Shown here: piece by piece, positions 1 to 8,913 of the stretch
Numbering within the stretch: position 1 is the stretch's first letter
Layout of the letters: every line of letters begins with the position of its first letter
From: an uncultured Porphyromonas sp.
Lineage (GTDB): Bacteria > Bacteroidota > Bacteroidia > Bacteroidales > Porphyromonadaceae
NCBI GenBank assembly: GCA_900554935.1
Contig: USJF01000029.1
Span: 1-12,303 of the forward strand
Direction of reading: 5' to 3'
DNA length: 12,303 nucleotides
The notes under the pieces: model-generated
What the model was told of the DNA's origin: nothing
The model's database searches: none
The model's input: the letters and a program-made list of their open reading frames with translations, nothing else
Made by a program: the position numbers and the translations under genes

Positions 1-2155
1 ATTGCTGTGTGAAGCCCATCTGACGGGAGAGTTGCTGAGCCGCCATAAGGCGGCGGATATCATCGTACACACCGATATAGGTGACTGGATTGGAGCGGGT
101 GGAGATGCCGAGGGAGTCTTGATCTACATACTCTACCGCTTTGATGCTGGAGATACTTCCTTTGATACCACGGCAAGGGATTTTGGTGAGTGGGGCTTTA
201 TCTATCAATCGCTCTACCCCTTCGTAAAATATCTCTCGCACTAAGGTGCTTTTGCCTGAGCCACTCACCCCAGTTACCACGGTAATTACGCCAAGGGGGA
301 TGGTGACGTCAATATCCTTTAGATTGTGGAGATAGGCGCCTTCTACCGTGATGGTGCTCTTGGAGGTTCGGCGTCGCTTTGGCCACGGGATCTGTTCTTT
401 GCCCTGCAGATACTTCACGGTGTAGCTCTTGGAGCGGGTGGGTAGCTTATCGGGATGTCCCATAAAGACGACTTCGCCTCCGCCAATACCCGCCTCGGGA
501 CCCATATCGATGATTAAGTCGGCTGCCCGCATCACCTCTTCATCGTGCTCTACCACCACCACGGTATTGCCCATATCTCTCAGTTGGTGCATAATATCGA
601 TGAGGAGATGGGTGTCTCTAGCGTGCAGACCGATACTTGGTTCGTCTAATATATAGAGGGTACCGATCAGCCCTCCGCCGAGCGAAGTAGCGAGCTGTAT
701 GCGCTGGCCTTCGCCTCCCGACAAGGTACCTGCCACTCGGTCGAGTGTGAGGTAGCCGAGTCCAATATCGTCCATAAAGCCAACTCGGTAGCGAAGCTCC
801 TCTAGTAGCCTTCGCCCTATCTTGTAATCCTGATCTGAGAGCTTTAGGGCTTCGAGCCACTCTCTTAGCTCACTGATAGGAAGGGTCACTAGCTCGGAGA
901 TATTCTTGCCACCCACCTGCACATAGAGCGCCTCTTTACGTAGTCGCTTACCTTTGCAGGTAGGGCAGACGGAACGGCCACGGTAGCGCGCCAACATAAT
1001 TCGGTAGTGCATCTTGTACTGTCGCTCCTTGATATGGTCAAAGAAGTCGTTGATGCCGTAGATTTTATCCCGACTATAGCCATGTATCTCGGGCAAGCCA
1101 TTGCCATTCCAGAGGAGGTCTTTCTCTTCTTCCGTTAGCTCTCGATAAGGGCGGTGGATAGGGAAGTCTAGCTTTTCGGTCTTCCGGATAAAGTCTTTCT
1201 GCCACTCGCTCATCTTGGCACCTCGCCACGGCATCACGCACTCTTCGTAGAGGGAGAGGTTTTTATTTTGTATCACTAAGTCTTCGTCAATTCCTAGCAC
1301 TTGGCTGTACCCCTCGCAGGTAGGGCAGGCACCGACGGAACTATTGAAGCTGAAGAGCTTATCGGAAGGCTCCTCAAAGGTGATGCCATCCAATTCGAAG
1401 CGATCGCTGAAAGTGGCCACCTCATCACCATAGACAATCTGTGCCGTCCCTTGTCCTTCGAAAAAGGCAGTCTCTACAGAGTTGCCGAGCCGATTGTTGG
1501 TAGCATCATTGTCGGGCTGTACCACCAGTCGATCAATAACGAGCGAAAGATCCTTGGCATTGCGTGGCAACTTCTCCGGCTCTTGTAGCAGGTCTTGGAT
1601 ACGCTCTACCTCGCCCTTCAGCAAGATACGACTAAAACCATTGGCAAGCTGTAGCTCTAAGTGCTCTCGTATCGTACGCCCTTGTGGCAATGTCATCGGA
1701 GCAGAGACCATATATTTAGTCCCTTCGGGAAGACTATTGATATACTCCAGTACATCTCTCGTGGTGTGTCGCTTCACCTCCTGACCACTTATAGGACTAA
1801 AGGTATGCCCTACCCTCGCATAGAGCATTCGGAGGTAATCGTAAATCTCGGTCACGGTACCTACCGTAGAGCGAGGGCTACGATTGAACTTCCTTTGCTC
1901 AATCGCAATAGCAGGCGGTATACCACTTATCAGATCTGCCTCGGGCTTCGCCATTTTACTGACAAACTGACGAGCATAGACACTCAGGCTCTCCACATAC
2001 CTTCGCTGCCCCTCGGCATATAGCGTGTCGAAGGCGAGCGACGACTTACCACTACCACTCAGCCCAGTAATCACGATCAATTGGTCACGCGGGATATCCA
2101 GCGACACCCCTTTGAGGTTATGCACCCTTACCCCCTTTAGTATAATATCATTCAT
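1..2155 (-). CDS. uvrA: UvrA, excinuclease ABC subunit A (partial, C-terminus beyond left edge)
   Basis: UvrA is the damage-sensing ATPase of nucleotide excision repair and loads UvrB onto damaged DNA in the cytoplasm. The reverse strand is open from ATG at 2155 (MNDIILKG...) to the window edge, about 718 codons; the family is usually ~940-950. Visible parts: Walker A of the first ATPase, GLSGSGKSS, at residues 31-39; CPTC at 277-280; CPTCKGKRL from 397; ABC signature LSGGEGQR at 478-485; Walker B with LDEPS near 503-507; second Walker [10 protein letters not shown], at about 629-637; and the family block around SNPVTYIG near the edge. The second zinc finger and second signature lie outside the window. 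The first CxxC of the E. coli-type N-terminal zinc finger is absent: the equivalent stretch reads [12 protein letters not shown]. The gene is divergent from rpsP. Several smaller open frames on both strands here are shadows. Confidence 0.97.
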   Translation of the reverse strand, partial: MNDIILKGVRVHNLKGVSLDIPRDQLIVITGLSGSGKSSLAFDTLYAEGQRRYVESLSVYARQFVSKMAKPEADLISGIPPAIAIEQRKFNRSPRSTVGTVTEIYDYLRMLYARVGHTFSPISGQEVKRHTTRDVLEYINSLPEGTKYMVSAPMTLPQGRTIREHLELQLANGFSRILLKGEVERIQDLLQEPEKLPRNAKDLSLVIDRLVVQPDNDATNNRLGNSVETAFFEGQGTAQIVYGDEVATFSDRFELDGITFEEPSDKLFSFNSSVGACPTCEGYSQVLGIDEDLVIQNKNLSLYEECVMPWRGAKMSEWQKDFIRKTEKLDFPIHRPYRELTEEEKDLLWNGNGLPEIHGYSRDKIYGINDFFDHIKERQYKMHYRIMLARYRGRSVCPTCKGKRLRKEALYVQVGGKNISELVTLPISELREWLEALKLSDQDYKIGRRLLEELRYRVGFMDDIGLGYLTLDRVAGTLSGGEGQRIQLATSLGGGLIGTLYILDEPSIGLHARDTHLLIDIMHQLRDMGNTVVVVEHDEEVMRAADLIIDMGPEAGIGGGEVVFMGHPDKLPTRSKSYTVKYLQGKEQIPWPKRRRTSKSTITVEGAYLHNLKDIDVTIPLGVITVVTGVSGSGKSTLVREIFYEGVERLIDKAPLTKIPCRGIKGSISSIKAVEYVDQDSLGISTRSNPVTYIGVYDDIRRLMAAQQLSRQMGFTQQ

Positions 2156-2189
2156 TATATCTATCTACTTGAACTATCCACAAAACTAC

Positions 2190-2220
2190 CAAAATTATCA
2201 GAGCCACTACCCAGGCACAA
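2190..2220 (-). promoter_or_regulatory. Putative uvrA promoter
   Basis: On the minus strand an exact -7 box TAATTTTG (2190-2197) is preceded by 19 bases and then TTGT (2217-2220), close to the Bacteroidota -33 TTTG. A second exact -7 match, TAGTTTTG (2181-2188), lies nearby without a good -33 partner. The start codon is 35 bases downstream of the first box. Confidence 0.5.
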
Positions 2221-2261
2221 CTTTATAGTACAAAATAGTCGTCCACTTGCAAAATAATAGG

Positions 2262-2269
2262 TACCTTTG
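2262..2269 (+). promoter_or_regulatory. Putative rpsP promoter (-7 box)
   Basis: TACCTTTG exactly matches the Bacteroidota -7 consensus TAnnTTTG and sits in the context GGTACCTTTGCC. The same context occurs at the rpsO and tRNA-Glu/rpsT promoters. No convincing TTTG is found 19-20 bases upstream. Transcription would start near 2275, just at the leader hairpin. Confidence 0.6.
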
Positions 2270-2273
2270 CCGA

Positions 2274-2325
2274 TGCGTTTCACCCCGTAAGGTCGTGTAC
2301 CACAATCGGGAGACCGTGGGACGCA
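2274..2325 (+). promoter_or_regulatory. Structured 5' leader of rpsP (candidate autoregulatory RNA)
   Basis: TGCGTTTCAC (2274-2283) pairs over ten positions with GTGGGACGCA (2316-2325), two of them G-U. Inside, CCCG (2284-2287) can pair with CGGG (2307-2310), while GGTC (2291-2294) can pair with GACC (2312-2315). These two inner helices cross, so together they would form a pseudoknot. The leader lies between the promoter and the rpsP start. Ribosomal protein operons often carry such leaders. That it binds S16 is an inference. Confidence 0.5.
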
Positions 2326-2356
2326 GAATTTATCACTATTTATTTACAAATCAAAG

Positions 2357-2920
2357 ATGGCAACAGTTATCAGATTACAAAGACACGGTCGCAAGGGTTA
2401 TCCTGTTTACAAGCTCGTAGTGACCGACAAGCGTGCTCCACGTGACGGCCGCTTCGTAGAAATTTTGGGAACTTACAACCCTAATACCCACCCAGCAACT
2501 ATCGACCTTAAGTTCGATAGAGCACTATACTGGCTCAATGTGGGTGCCACTCCATCCGATACCGCACGCAGTGTCCTCTCACGCGAAGGCGTATTGATGA
2601 TGAAGCACCTTCAAGGCGGTGTAAAGAAGGGTGCATTTACCGAGGAAGAGGCTCAGAAGCGCTTCGAGGCTTGGAAGCAAGGAAAGAACTCGGAAGTAGC
2701 TCAAATCAAGAGCAAAGACGAGGCAACTAAGCGTGAGGCAGCTAAGAAGGCACTAGAGGCAGAGCATGAGGTAAATAAGGCTCGTGAAGCAGCTCTAGCA
2801 GAGAAGAGAGCCGAGGAGGAGAAGGCAAAGCAAGAGGCTGAAGCAGCTGCTAAGGCAGAGGCTGAAGCAACTACAGAGGCCGAAACTCCAGCAGAGGAGG
2901 CTCCCGCTACTGAAGAGTAA
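2357..2920 (+). CDS. rpsP: 30S ribosomal protein S16 with long C-terminal extension
   Basis: S16 is an early-assembling protein of the small ribosomal subunit body. The N-terminus ([14 protein letters not shown]..., then [16 protein letters not shown] and LGTYNPNT) is the classic S16 core, occupying about residues 1-85. The rest of the 187-residue protein is a Lys/Glu/Ala-rich, probably helical tail (repeated EA/KA blocks, ending AEEAPATEE). Bacterial S16 is often only ~80-90 residues, but extended forms are usual in Bacteroidota. The ATG at 2357 fits the family start exactly. No clear Shine-Dalgarno sequence is present; the region before the ATG is A/T-rich. The gene is monocistronic: it has its own promoter and structured leader, and a strong terminator follows 22 bases after the stop. 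In many bacteria rpsP is followed by rimM, trmD and rplS; they are not here. Confidence 0.98.
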   Translation: MATVIRLQRHGRKGYPVYKLVVTDKRAPRDGRFVEILGTYNPNTHPATIDLKFDRALYWLNVGATPSDTARSVLSREGVLMMKHLQGGVKKGAFTEEEAQKRFEAWKQGKNSEVAQIKSKDEATKREAAKKALEAEHEVNKAREAALAEKRAEEEKAKQEAEAAAKAEAEATTEAETPAEEAPATEE

Positions 2921-2942
2921 GCGAAGTCTCTCTACATACAAT

Positions 2943-2986
2943 AAAAGGTGCCACGACCATTTGGTTGTGGCACCTTTTTTGTTTTA
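2943..2986. terminator. Intrinsic terminator of rpsP, possibly bidirectional
   Basis: A 16-bp stem (2943-2958 with 2963-2978, one G-T pair) has the 4-base loop ATTT and is followed by a T-rich tail to 2985. The left arm starts with AAAA, so the opposite strand also ends in a T run. It can therefore also serve the convergent minus-strand gene that stops at 3001. Confidence 0.95.
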
Positions 2987-3000
2987 AGTCAGTTGACAGA

Positions 3001-3777
3001 TCAGGAGTTAATGGAAGACATCCCCGATGCAGAAGAGCTCTTTACCTCATTCGTTGGAAGGATAATCTTGCTAGCGCCAGATGCCTCAAGCCATGCAGTA
3101 TCGGCAGAAGCACGCTTGCCCTTGAAGCCCGATGCGCCAGAGACCTCAATCCTTGCCTCCTTTACATGCCCCTTGTACTCCATAGAACTAGCACCCGAGA
3201 GATCCACAGAGAGGCGACCAGAGATATCACCATCCACCTCCACGCTCGAAGCTCCAGAACCATCCACAGAGAGTTGATGGATAGAGCCATCAAACTCAAA
3301 CTTACTAGCGCCCGATAGGATCACACTCGTAGACTTCAGCGAGCCACGAGCCTCAAGGCTACTAGCTCCAGAAAGGTCTACACGCATAATGCCTAAGGTG
3401 TGGCTTCCCTTGATATCCACCTCACTTGCACCAGAAGCTCTCACCTCCTCTAGCTTAGTCACATCCGTCACATAGAGCTTCACCTCAATGTCGTCACTAC
3501 TAAACCAACGGCGACTCCTTGACTTCTTCTCACGCGAAAGTGTGAGCTTACCATCATTAAAGTTGTACTTAAAAGTACCGCCCTTGCCCTCTTCTTCAAC
3601 CACCATCTCATTCTTGTTGGAAGGGATAATCTCCACATCGATAGAGTGGCTTACCTGCAGTCTCACAGGGCTACCATCCAGAGAAATAGTCTGCGTCGTT
3701 TGTGCCTTAGCACCAACCGCCATTGCACCAGCCACAACAAGCGCCGCGGTCAATAATGTCCATACCTTTCTTTTCAT
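3001..3777 (-). CDS. Secreted DUF2807 (GIN-domain) beta-helix protein
   Basis: This 258-residue protein starts MKRKVWTLLTAAL..., with a signal peptide running to about AKA at residue 25. The mature part has an N-terminal beta-rich region (about 26-110). A repeat region follows in which SGAS recurs at residues 115, 136, 155, 174, 194, 213 and 233, every 19-21 residues, with a degenerate SASGMS at the end. That periodicity fits rungs of a beta-helix and matches DUF2807, also called the putative autotransporter adhesin head GIN domain, which is common in Bacteroidota. It is probably periplasmic or surface-located; the molecular role is unknown. The ATG at 3777 is preferred over the upstream start at 3864, because the extra 29 residues would spoil the signal peptide and overlap the promoter. 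The gene is single, facing rpsP. Confidence 0.88.
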   Translation of the reverse strand: MKRKVWTLLTAALVVAGAMAVGAKAQTTQTISLDGSPVRLQVSHSIDVEIIPSNKNEMVVEEEGKGGTFKYNFNDGKLTLSREKKSRSRRWFSSDDIEVKLYVTDVTKLEEVRASGASEVDIKGSHTLGIMRVDLSGASSLEARGSLKSTSVILSGASKFEFDGSIHQLSVDGSGASSVEVDGDISGRLSVDLSGASSMEYKGHVKEARIEVSGASGFKGKRASADTAWLEASGASKIILPTNEVKSSSASGMSSINS

Positions 3778-3825
3778 ACGCTTTTTATCATCTAAAATAA
3801 TTGATAGCATTATTGCTTTCCGACG

Positions 3826-3856
3826 GCAAGATACAAACAATTCGGTAGTTTGCAAA
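3826..3856 (-). promoter_or_regulatory. Putative promoter of the DUF2807 gene
   Basis: On the minus strand TTTG (3853-3856) is followed by 19 bases and TATCTTGC (3826-3833). The -33 box and spacing match the Bacteroidota consensus; the -7 box is imperfect (TAnnTT kept, last two bases differ). Confidence 0.4.
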
Positions 3857-3978
3857 ACAAACAACCACTTTTCTTTCCCGATTCTCCTAAGAGCCGATTA
3901 CTCCACAGGCCCTCCGCGAAGTATCAATTGCCTAATAAGCCCTATCTGGGCATCAACTCGGGCCAAGGCAGTACTTCA

Positions 3979-4017
3979 TATAAAAAGGGTCGAGCCCCAC
4001 GAAGAGACCCGACCCTT
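3979..4017 (-). terminator. Intrinsic terminator of mdh
   Basis: On the minus strand a 14-bp stem (arms 4004-4017 and 3985-3998, three G-U pairs) closes a 5-base loop and is followed by a T run at 3982-3986. It begins 27 bases after the mdh stop codon and separates mdh from the DUF2807 gene. Confidence 0.92.
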
Positions 4018-4043
4018 AGAATTCGTTTACTCAATTAGAGTAA

Positions 4044-5051
4044 TTACTTAGCGAAGTGCTTATTGATAGTGCCCCAATCCTTTACAGCTGGGATCACGCC
4101 CATTGCGATCACCTGATCACGTAGGTCTACTAGGTGCTTGTAGCTAGCCTCTAGCTCGGCCATCTCCTCTGGAGTCCCCTCAGGCATATTGAAAGTAACG
4201 ATACCATCCTTACCGATCTTGGTATCCATTGCCATCATGATATTCTGGAACTTAGCGTTATTAACGAAAGTACCTGCTGGCCACTGGAATTCAGCACCAC
4301 CCATAGCAGCAGCAATCATCTCGATAGAGCAGTATGCTGGGCTCTGGAATGAAGAGCGACCACGAAGCTTGATGATGTTGGCACCACCCTTAGTCGTCTT
4401 AGTGCGGATCTCCTCCCACTGCTCCTTAGTTAGCTTGTCGGTCCCCATATAGTCCTTTAGAGGCTTACCAGCAACCTTGGCATTAGATGCGAAGACTGCC
4501 ATCTGCTCACCGTGACCGCCATAAGTACGTGCACCAGTCACCTCCGACTGAGCTACACCAAAGTGCTTAGCTAGCTCGCTCTGCAGGCGAGTACTATCTA
4601 GCGCTGCAAGAGTAGTGACACGGCGTGGATCGATACCAGCGTGTAGCATAGTTACGAGGCCAGTGATATCGGCAGGGTTGAAGATGATTACCACGTGCTT
4701 TACATCGGGGCAAAGCCTCTTGATATGGTCACCTAGGTCGGCAGCGATCTCGCTATTACCCTTAAGAAGGTCCTCACGAGTCATGCCCTCCTTACGAGGT
4801 GCACCACCTGATGATACAATGTACTTAGCACCCTTAAGCGCCTCCTCAAAGTTATCGGTATAGGTCATATTGAGACCTTGGAAACCACAGTGACGCATCT
4901 CCTCTGCTACACCCTCAAGACCAGGAAGGTAAGGGTCGTATAGGCAAATATTAGGGGTCAGACGCATCATAGCTGCTGTCTGTGCCATATTGCTACCAAT
5001 CATACCACCAGCTCCGATGATCACGAGCTTGTCGTTAGTCAAAAAACTCAT
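4044..5051 (-). CDS. mdh: Malate dehydrogenase (NAD-dependent, LDH/MDH superfamily)
   Basis: The enzyme interconverts malate and oxaloacetate with NAD(H). In anaerobic Bacteroidota it usually serves the reductive branch towards fumarate and succinate. The 335-residue protein has the Rossmann motif GAGGMIG at residues 13-19. Asp39 after the second strand suggests NAD rather than NADP. The mobile loop GGAPRKEGMTR carries substrate-binding Arg86 and Arg92. NPAD is at 125-128, the LDSTR motif supplies Asp152 and Arg155, and the catalytic His180 is in YGGHGEQM. The Arg-rich loop supports malate rather than lactate as substrate. The length fits the Bacteroidota version of the family (~310-335). The ATG at 5051 puts the nucleotide motif at the expected distance. 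The gene has its own promoter and terminator and appears monocistronic. Confidence 0.95.
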   Translation of the reverse strand: MSFLTNDKLVIIGAGGMIGSNMAQTAAMMRLTPNICLYDPYLPGLEGVAEEMRHCGFQGLNMTYTDNFEEALKGAKYIVSSGGAPRKEGMTREDLLKGNSEIAADLGDHIKRLCPDVKHVVIIFNPADITGLVTMLHAGIDPRRVTTLAALDSTRLQSELAKHFGVAQSEVTGARTYGGHGEQMAVFASNAKVAGKPLKDYMGTDKLTKEQWEEIRTKTTKGGANIIKLRGRSSFQSPAYCSIEMIAAAMGGAEFQWPAGTFVNNAKFQNIMMAMDTKIGKDGIVTFNMPEGTPEEMAELEASYKHLVDLRDQVIAMGVIPAVKDWGTINKHFAK

Positions 5052-5101
5052 AATAAATAAACTTTATATTGTGAAAATAATATCATTCTCTAATGCTCCC
5101 A

Positions 5102-5109
5102 CAAATGTA
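5102..5109 (-). promoter_or_regulatory. Putative mdh promoter (-7 box)
   Basis: TACATTTG on the minus strand is an exact TAnnTTTG match 50 bases before the mdh start. The -33 position reads TATT, a poor match, in a very A/T-rich stretch. Confidence 0.55.
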
Positions 5110-5410
5110 ATAAAGAATTTTGTAAATAAATAATATTCGCCCTAGAAAAATTATCTCGTAGAGTATTGGCCCCCTTTTCACCCCAGAAATAGAGATTACT
5201 CAATTTGTCAGCCATGGTCTTGGGCTTTAGTAGCCTTATCCACCAAATTCTGTGACTTAGATAGAGTTGGGAAAAAGTTCATAGACCTCCTTTCCCTGAA
5301 GATAATAGGCATAATGTCTATTAAAGTAGATCCACTTTAAGCGATATATACCTCCGTCCGAAGACATTATACAATCAACTATAAATCATTGAGTTAGAGA
5401 AGGCGAAAAC

Positions 5411-5525
5411 TGAGTTTGTAACTGAGCAATCACGGAGTTTCGAACTCAGTGATCGCTTAGTTACAAACTCAATGATTGCTTAGTTACAAACTCGATGATA
5501 ACCGAGGTGCGAACTCAATAATAAC
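5411..5525. repeat. Array A: five imperfect 23-bp tandem repeats with palindromic cores
   Basis: Units run 5411-5433, 5434-5456, 5457-5479, 5480-5502 and 5503-5525, all exactly 23 bases. Each centres on (G/T)AGTT-nnn-AACT(C/G) or a decayed form. Unit 2 has the perfect palindrome GAGTTTCGAACTC. Units 3 and 4 carry central ACA, the reverse complement of the TGT in unit 1. A more degraded sixth unit may follow at 5526-5548. The same unit type and period recur at 12102-12193. Confidence 0.85.
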
Positions 5526-5535
5526 TTCGATACAG

Positions 5536-5571
5536 CGTTGAATACCAGTGGATTACAAGGGTACTTCAACG
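5536..5571. repeat. Inverted repeat upstream of the thiamine operon
   Basis: CGTTGAATACC (5536-5546) is complementary to GGTA plus TTCAACG (5560-5563 and 5565-5571) with a single bulged C and a 13-base loop. No T run follows, so it is not an obvious terminator. It lies between array A and the thi promoter. Confidence 0.55.
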
Positions 5572-5637
5572 TGCCATCTAAGTCTCTATAGTTAAGGCCA
5601 TTCTAATCCGTAACCCCTGTGGAGAAACCGAATAAGA

Positions 5638-5669
5638 TTTGGTGGTTACAAATAATTAGACTACGTTTG
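5638..5669 (+). promoter_or_regulatory. Promoter of the thiamine operon
   Basis: TTTG (5638-5641), 20 bases, then TACGTTTG (5662-5669) matches both elements of the Bacteroidota housekeeping promoter. Transcription would begin near 5675, shortly before the hairpin and the TPP aptamer. Confidence 0.75.
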
Positions 5670-5689
5670 TAAGTAGAAATAGTGTATGA

Positions 5690-5708
5690 GCTGGAGAGTA
5701 AATCCAGC
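5690..5708 (+). other. Small hairpin directly before the TPP aptamer
   Basis: GCTGGA (5690-5695) pairs with TCCAGC (5703-5708) around a 7-base loop. It sits immediately upstream of the aptamer core and could support or compete with the closing P1 helix, which is otherwise hard to recognise here. Confidence 0.45.
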
Positions 5709-5790
5709 GAAGGGGTGCCACAATTGCTTTGTGAGCTGAGATTATACCCGTAGAACCTGATGTAGATAATGCTACCGTAGGGAGATAGCG
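5701..5790 (+). promoter_or_regulatory. TPP riboswitch (THI element)
   Basis: The conserved blocks of the thiamine pyrophosphate aptamer are present in order: GGGGTGCC (5712-5719), CTGAGA (5735-5740), then ACCCG, GAACCTGAT, and CGTAGGGA (5776-5783). P2/P3 can form by pairing GCCACAA with TTGTG(A)GC. P5 forms by pairing GTAG with CTAC around ATAATG. The edges given include uncertain P1 bases. Binding of TPP is expected to repress the downstream operon, and a strong terminator hairpin follows as the likely output. Confidence 0.96.
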
Positions 5791-5812
5791 AGAGCTTCTT
5801 GGGCTCTTGCAG

Positions 5813-5884
5813 AAACGAGTGACAGCTACAGAGTTTGCACCTCTTTGTGAGGAGGCGTCTCTGTAGCTGTCGCTCGTTTTATAA
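5813..5884 (+). terminator. Terminator hairpin of the TPP riboswitch expression platform
   Basis: A 21-bp stem (5813-5833 with 5859-5879, one G-T pair) is followed by a TTTTATAATT tail. The 25-base loop can itself fold (CCTC/GAGG). It lies between the aptamer and the thiD start, so it fits ligand-dependent transcription termination. A smaller hairpin (5790-5795 with 5803-5808) sits between aptamer and terminator. Confidence 0.85.
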
Positions 5885-5894
5885 TTGGATACTG

Positions 5895-6706
5895 ATGAAT
5901 ATGAACTACATTCCAACGCTTACGATTGCGGGCTCCGATAGCTCTGGCGGTGCCGGTATTCAGGCCGACCTCAAGGCTATGTCGGCACTCGGATGCTATG
6001 CTATGTCGGTGCTTACGGCGGTGACGGCCCAGAATACGCAGGGCGTATTGGGGGTACAACCGGTATCGGCAGAGATGGTGGCTTTGCAGCTCCAAGCCGT
6101 TTTGGAGGATATTCCACCGCTCGCTATCAAGACGGGGATGCTATTCGATGCCACTATCATTGAGGCGGTCGCTTCTGCCCTTGAGCAAGTAGATATCCCT
6201 TTGGTGGTGGATCCTGTAATGGTCGCTACAAGTGGTGATCGCCTGCTGAGTAAGGAGGCTGAGGCGGTGCTCAAGCGGCGGTTGCTCCCTCTGGCAACGC
6301 TCCTTACTCCCAATCTGATGGAGGCTGAGGTGCTCTCTGGAGTGAAGATAGATTCACGATCGGCTCTTTATGCGTCGGGGCAATATCTTTTGGCGCATGG
6401 CCCTAAAGCGGTTTTAATCAAGGGTGGGCATACGGCTGATACTGAGGCTACGGACTATCTATTTACCGATAAAGGGGTGACTACCTTTAGCAGTGCGAGA
6501 ATTGAGACGGTGAATACGCACGGCACGGGGTGCACGCTTTCTGCCGCTATCACTGCCTATATTGCTCGTGGGCTTTCGCTGGAAAAGGCGATTGAGCAGG
6601 GCAAGGGGTATCTTTCCGAGGCACTTAGCTCTGGTAAAATGGTGGCTATAGGTCAAGGACATGGTCCTGTGGATCATTTTTTTCAACCTCAAAGTAGTAT
6701 TAAGAG

Positions 6707-6710
<4 letters not shown>
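5895..6710 (+). CDS. thiD: ThiD, HMP/HMP-P kinase
   Basis: ThiD phosphorylates hydroxymethylpyrimidine phosphate, made by ThiC, to the pyrophosphate that ThiE uses. The protein is about 271 residues, normal for the family, and belongs to the ribokinase fold. Near the N-terminus is LTIAGSDSSGGAGIQADLK, the substrate-binding glycine-rich block, followed by ALGCYAMSVLTAVTAQNT. DPVMVATSGD and LLTPNLMEAE lie mid-protein. NTHGTGCTLSAA near the C-terminus holds the anion hole and catalytic Cys. The start is ATG at 5895 or ATG at 5901 (MNYIPTLTIAG); an open frame reaching back to 5835 would run through the terminator hairpin and is not credible. First gene of the operon, and its stop overlaps the thiE start (ATGA). 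Confidence 0.96.
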
Positions 6711-8892
<2,182 letters not shown>

Positions 8893-8913
8893 AATAAAAT
8901 AAGAGACAAAGAA

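Larger units (their letters stand above)
5110..5637. other. Long non-coding region between mdh and the thiamine operon
   Basis: About 530 bases hold no credible gene: open frames are short and none resembles a known family. The contents are a 23-bp repeat array (5411-5525), an inverted repeat (5536-5571), and TTAGATAGAG at 5257-5266, which recurs beside the second array near the right end. I see nothing recognisable elsewhere in it. Confidence 0.7.

Noticed and set aside
1301..2023. Plus-strand open frames inside uvrA
   Set aside because: They lie opposite conserved UvrA motifs and have no recognisable domain.
3778..3864. Upstream start for the DUF2807 protein
   Set aside because: It would place 29 residues before a clear signal peptide and overlap the promoter.
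3488..4051. 187-codon plus-strand open frame across the DUF2807 promoter and the mdh terminator
   Set aside because: It overlaps a real gene, a promoter and a terminator on the other strand, and its translation looks random.
5411..5525. Possible CRISPR array
   Set aside because: Repeats are contiguous, imperfect and 23 bases long with no unique spacers, and no cas gene is nearby.
5835..5894. N-terminal extension of ThiD
   Set aside because: It would translate the riboswitch terminator hairpin and adds residues not found in the family.
5656..5916. 86-codon minus-strand open frame over the TPP riboswitch
   Set aside because: It is made of structured RNA sequence; the riboswitch explains the conservation.
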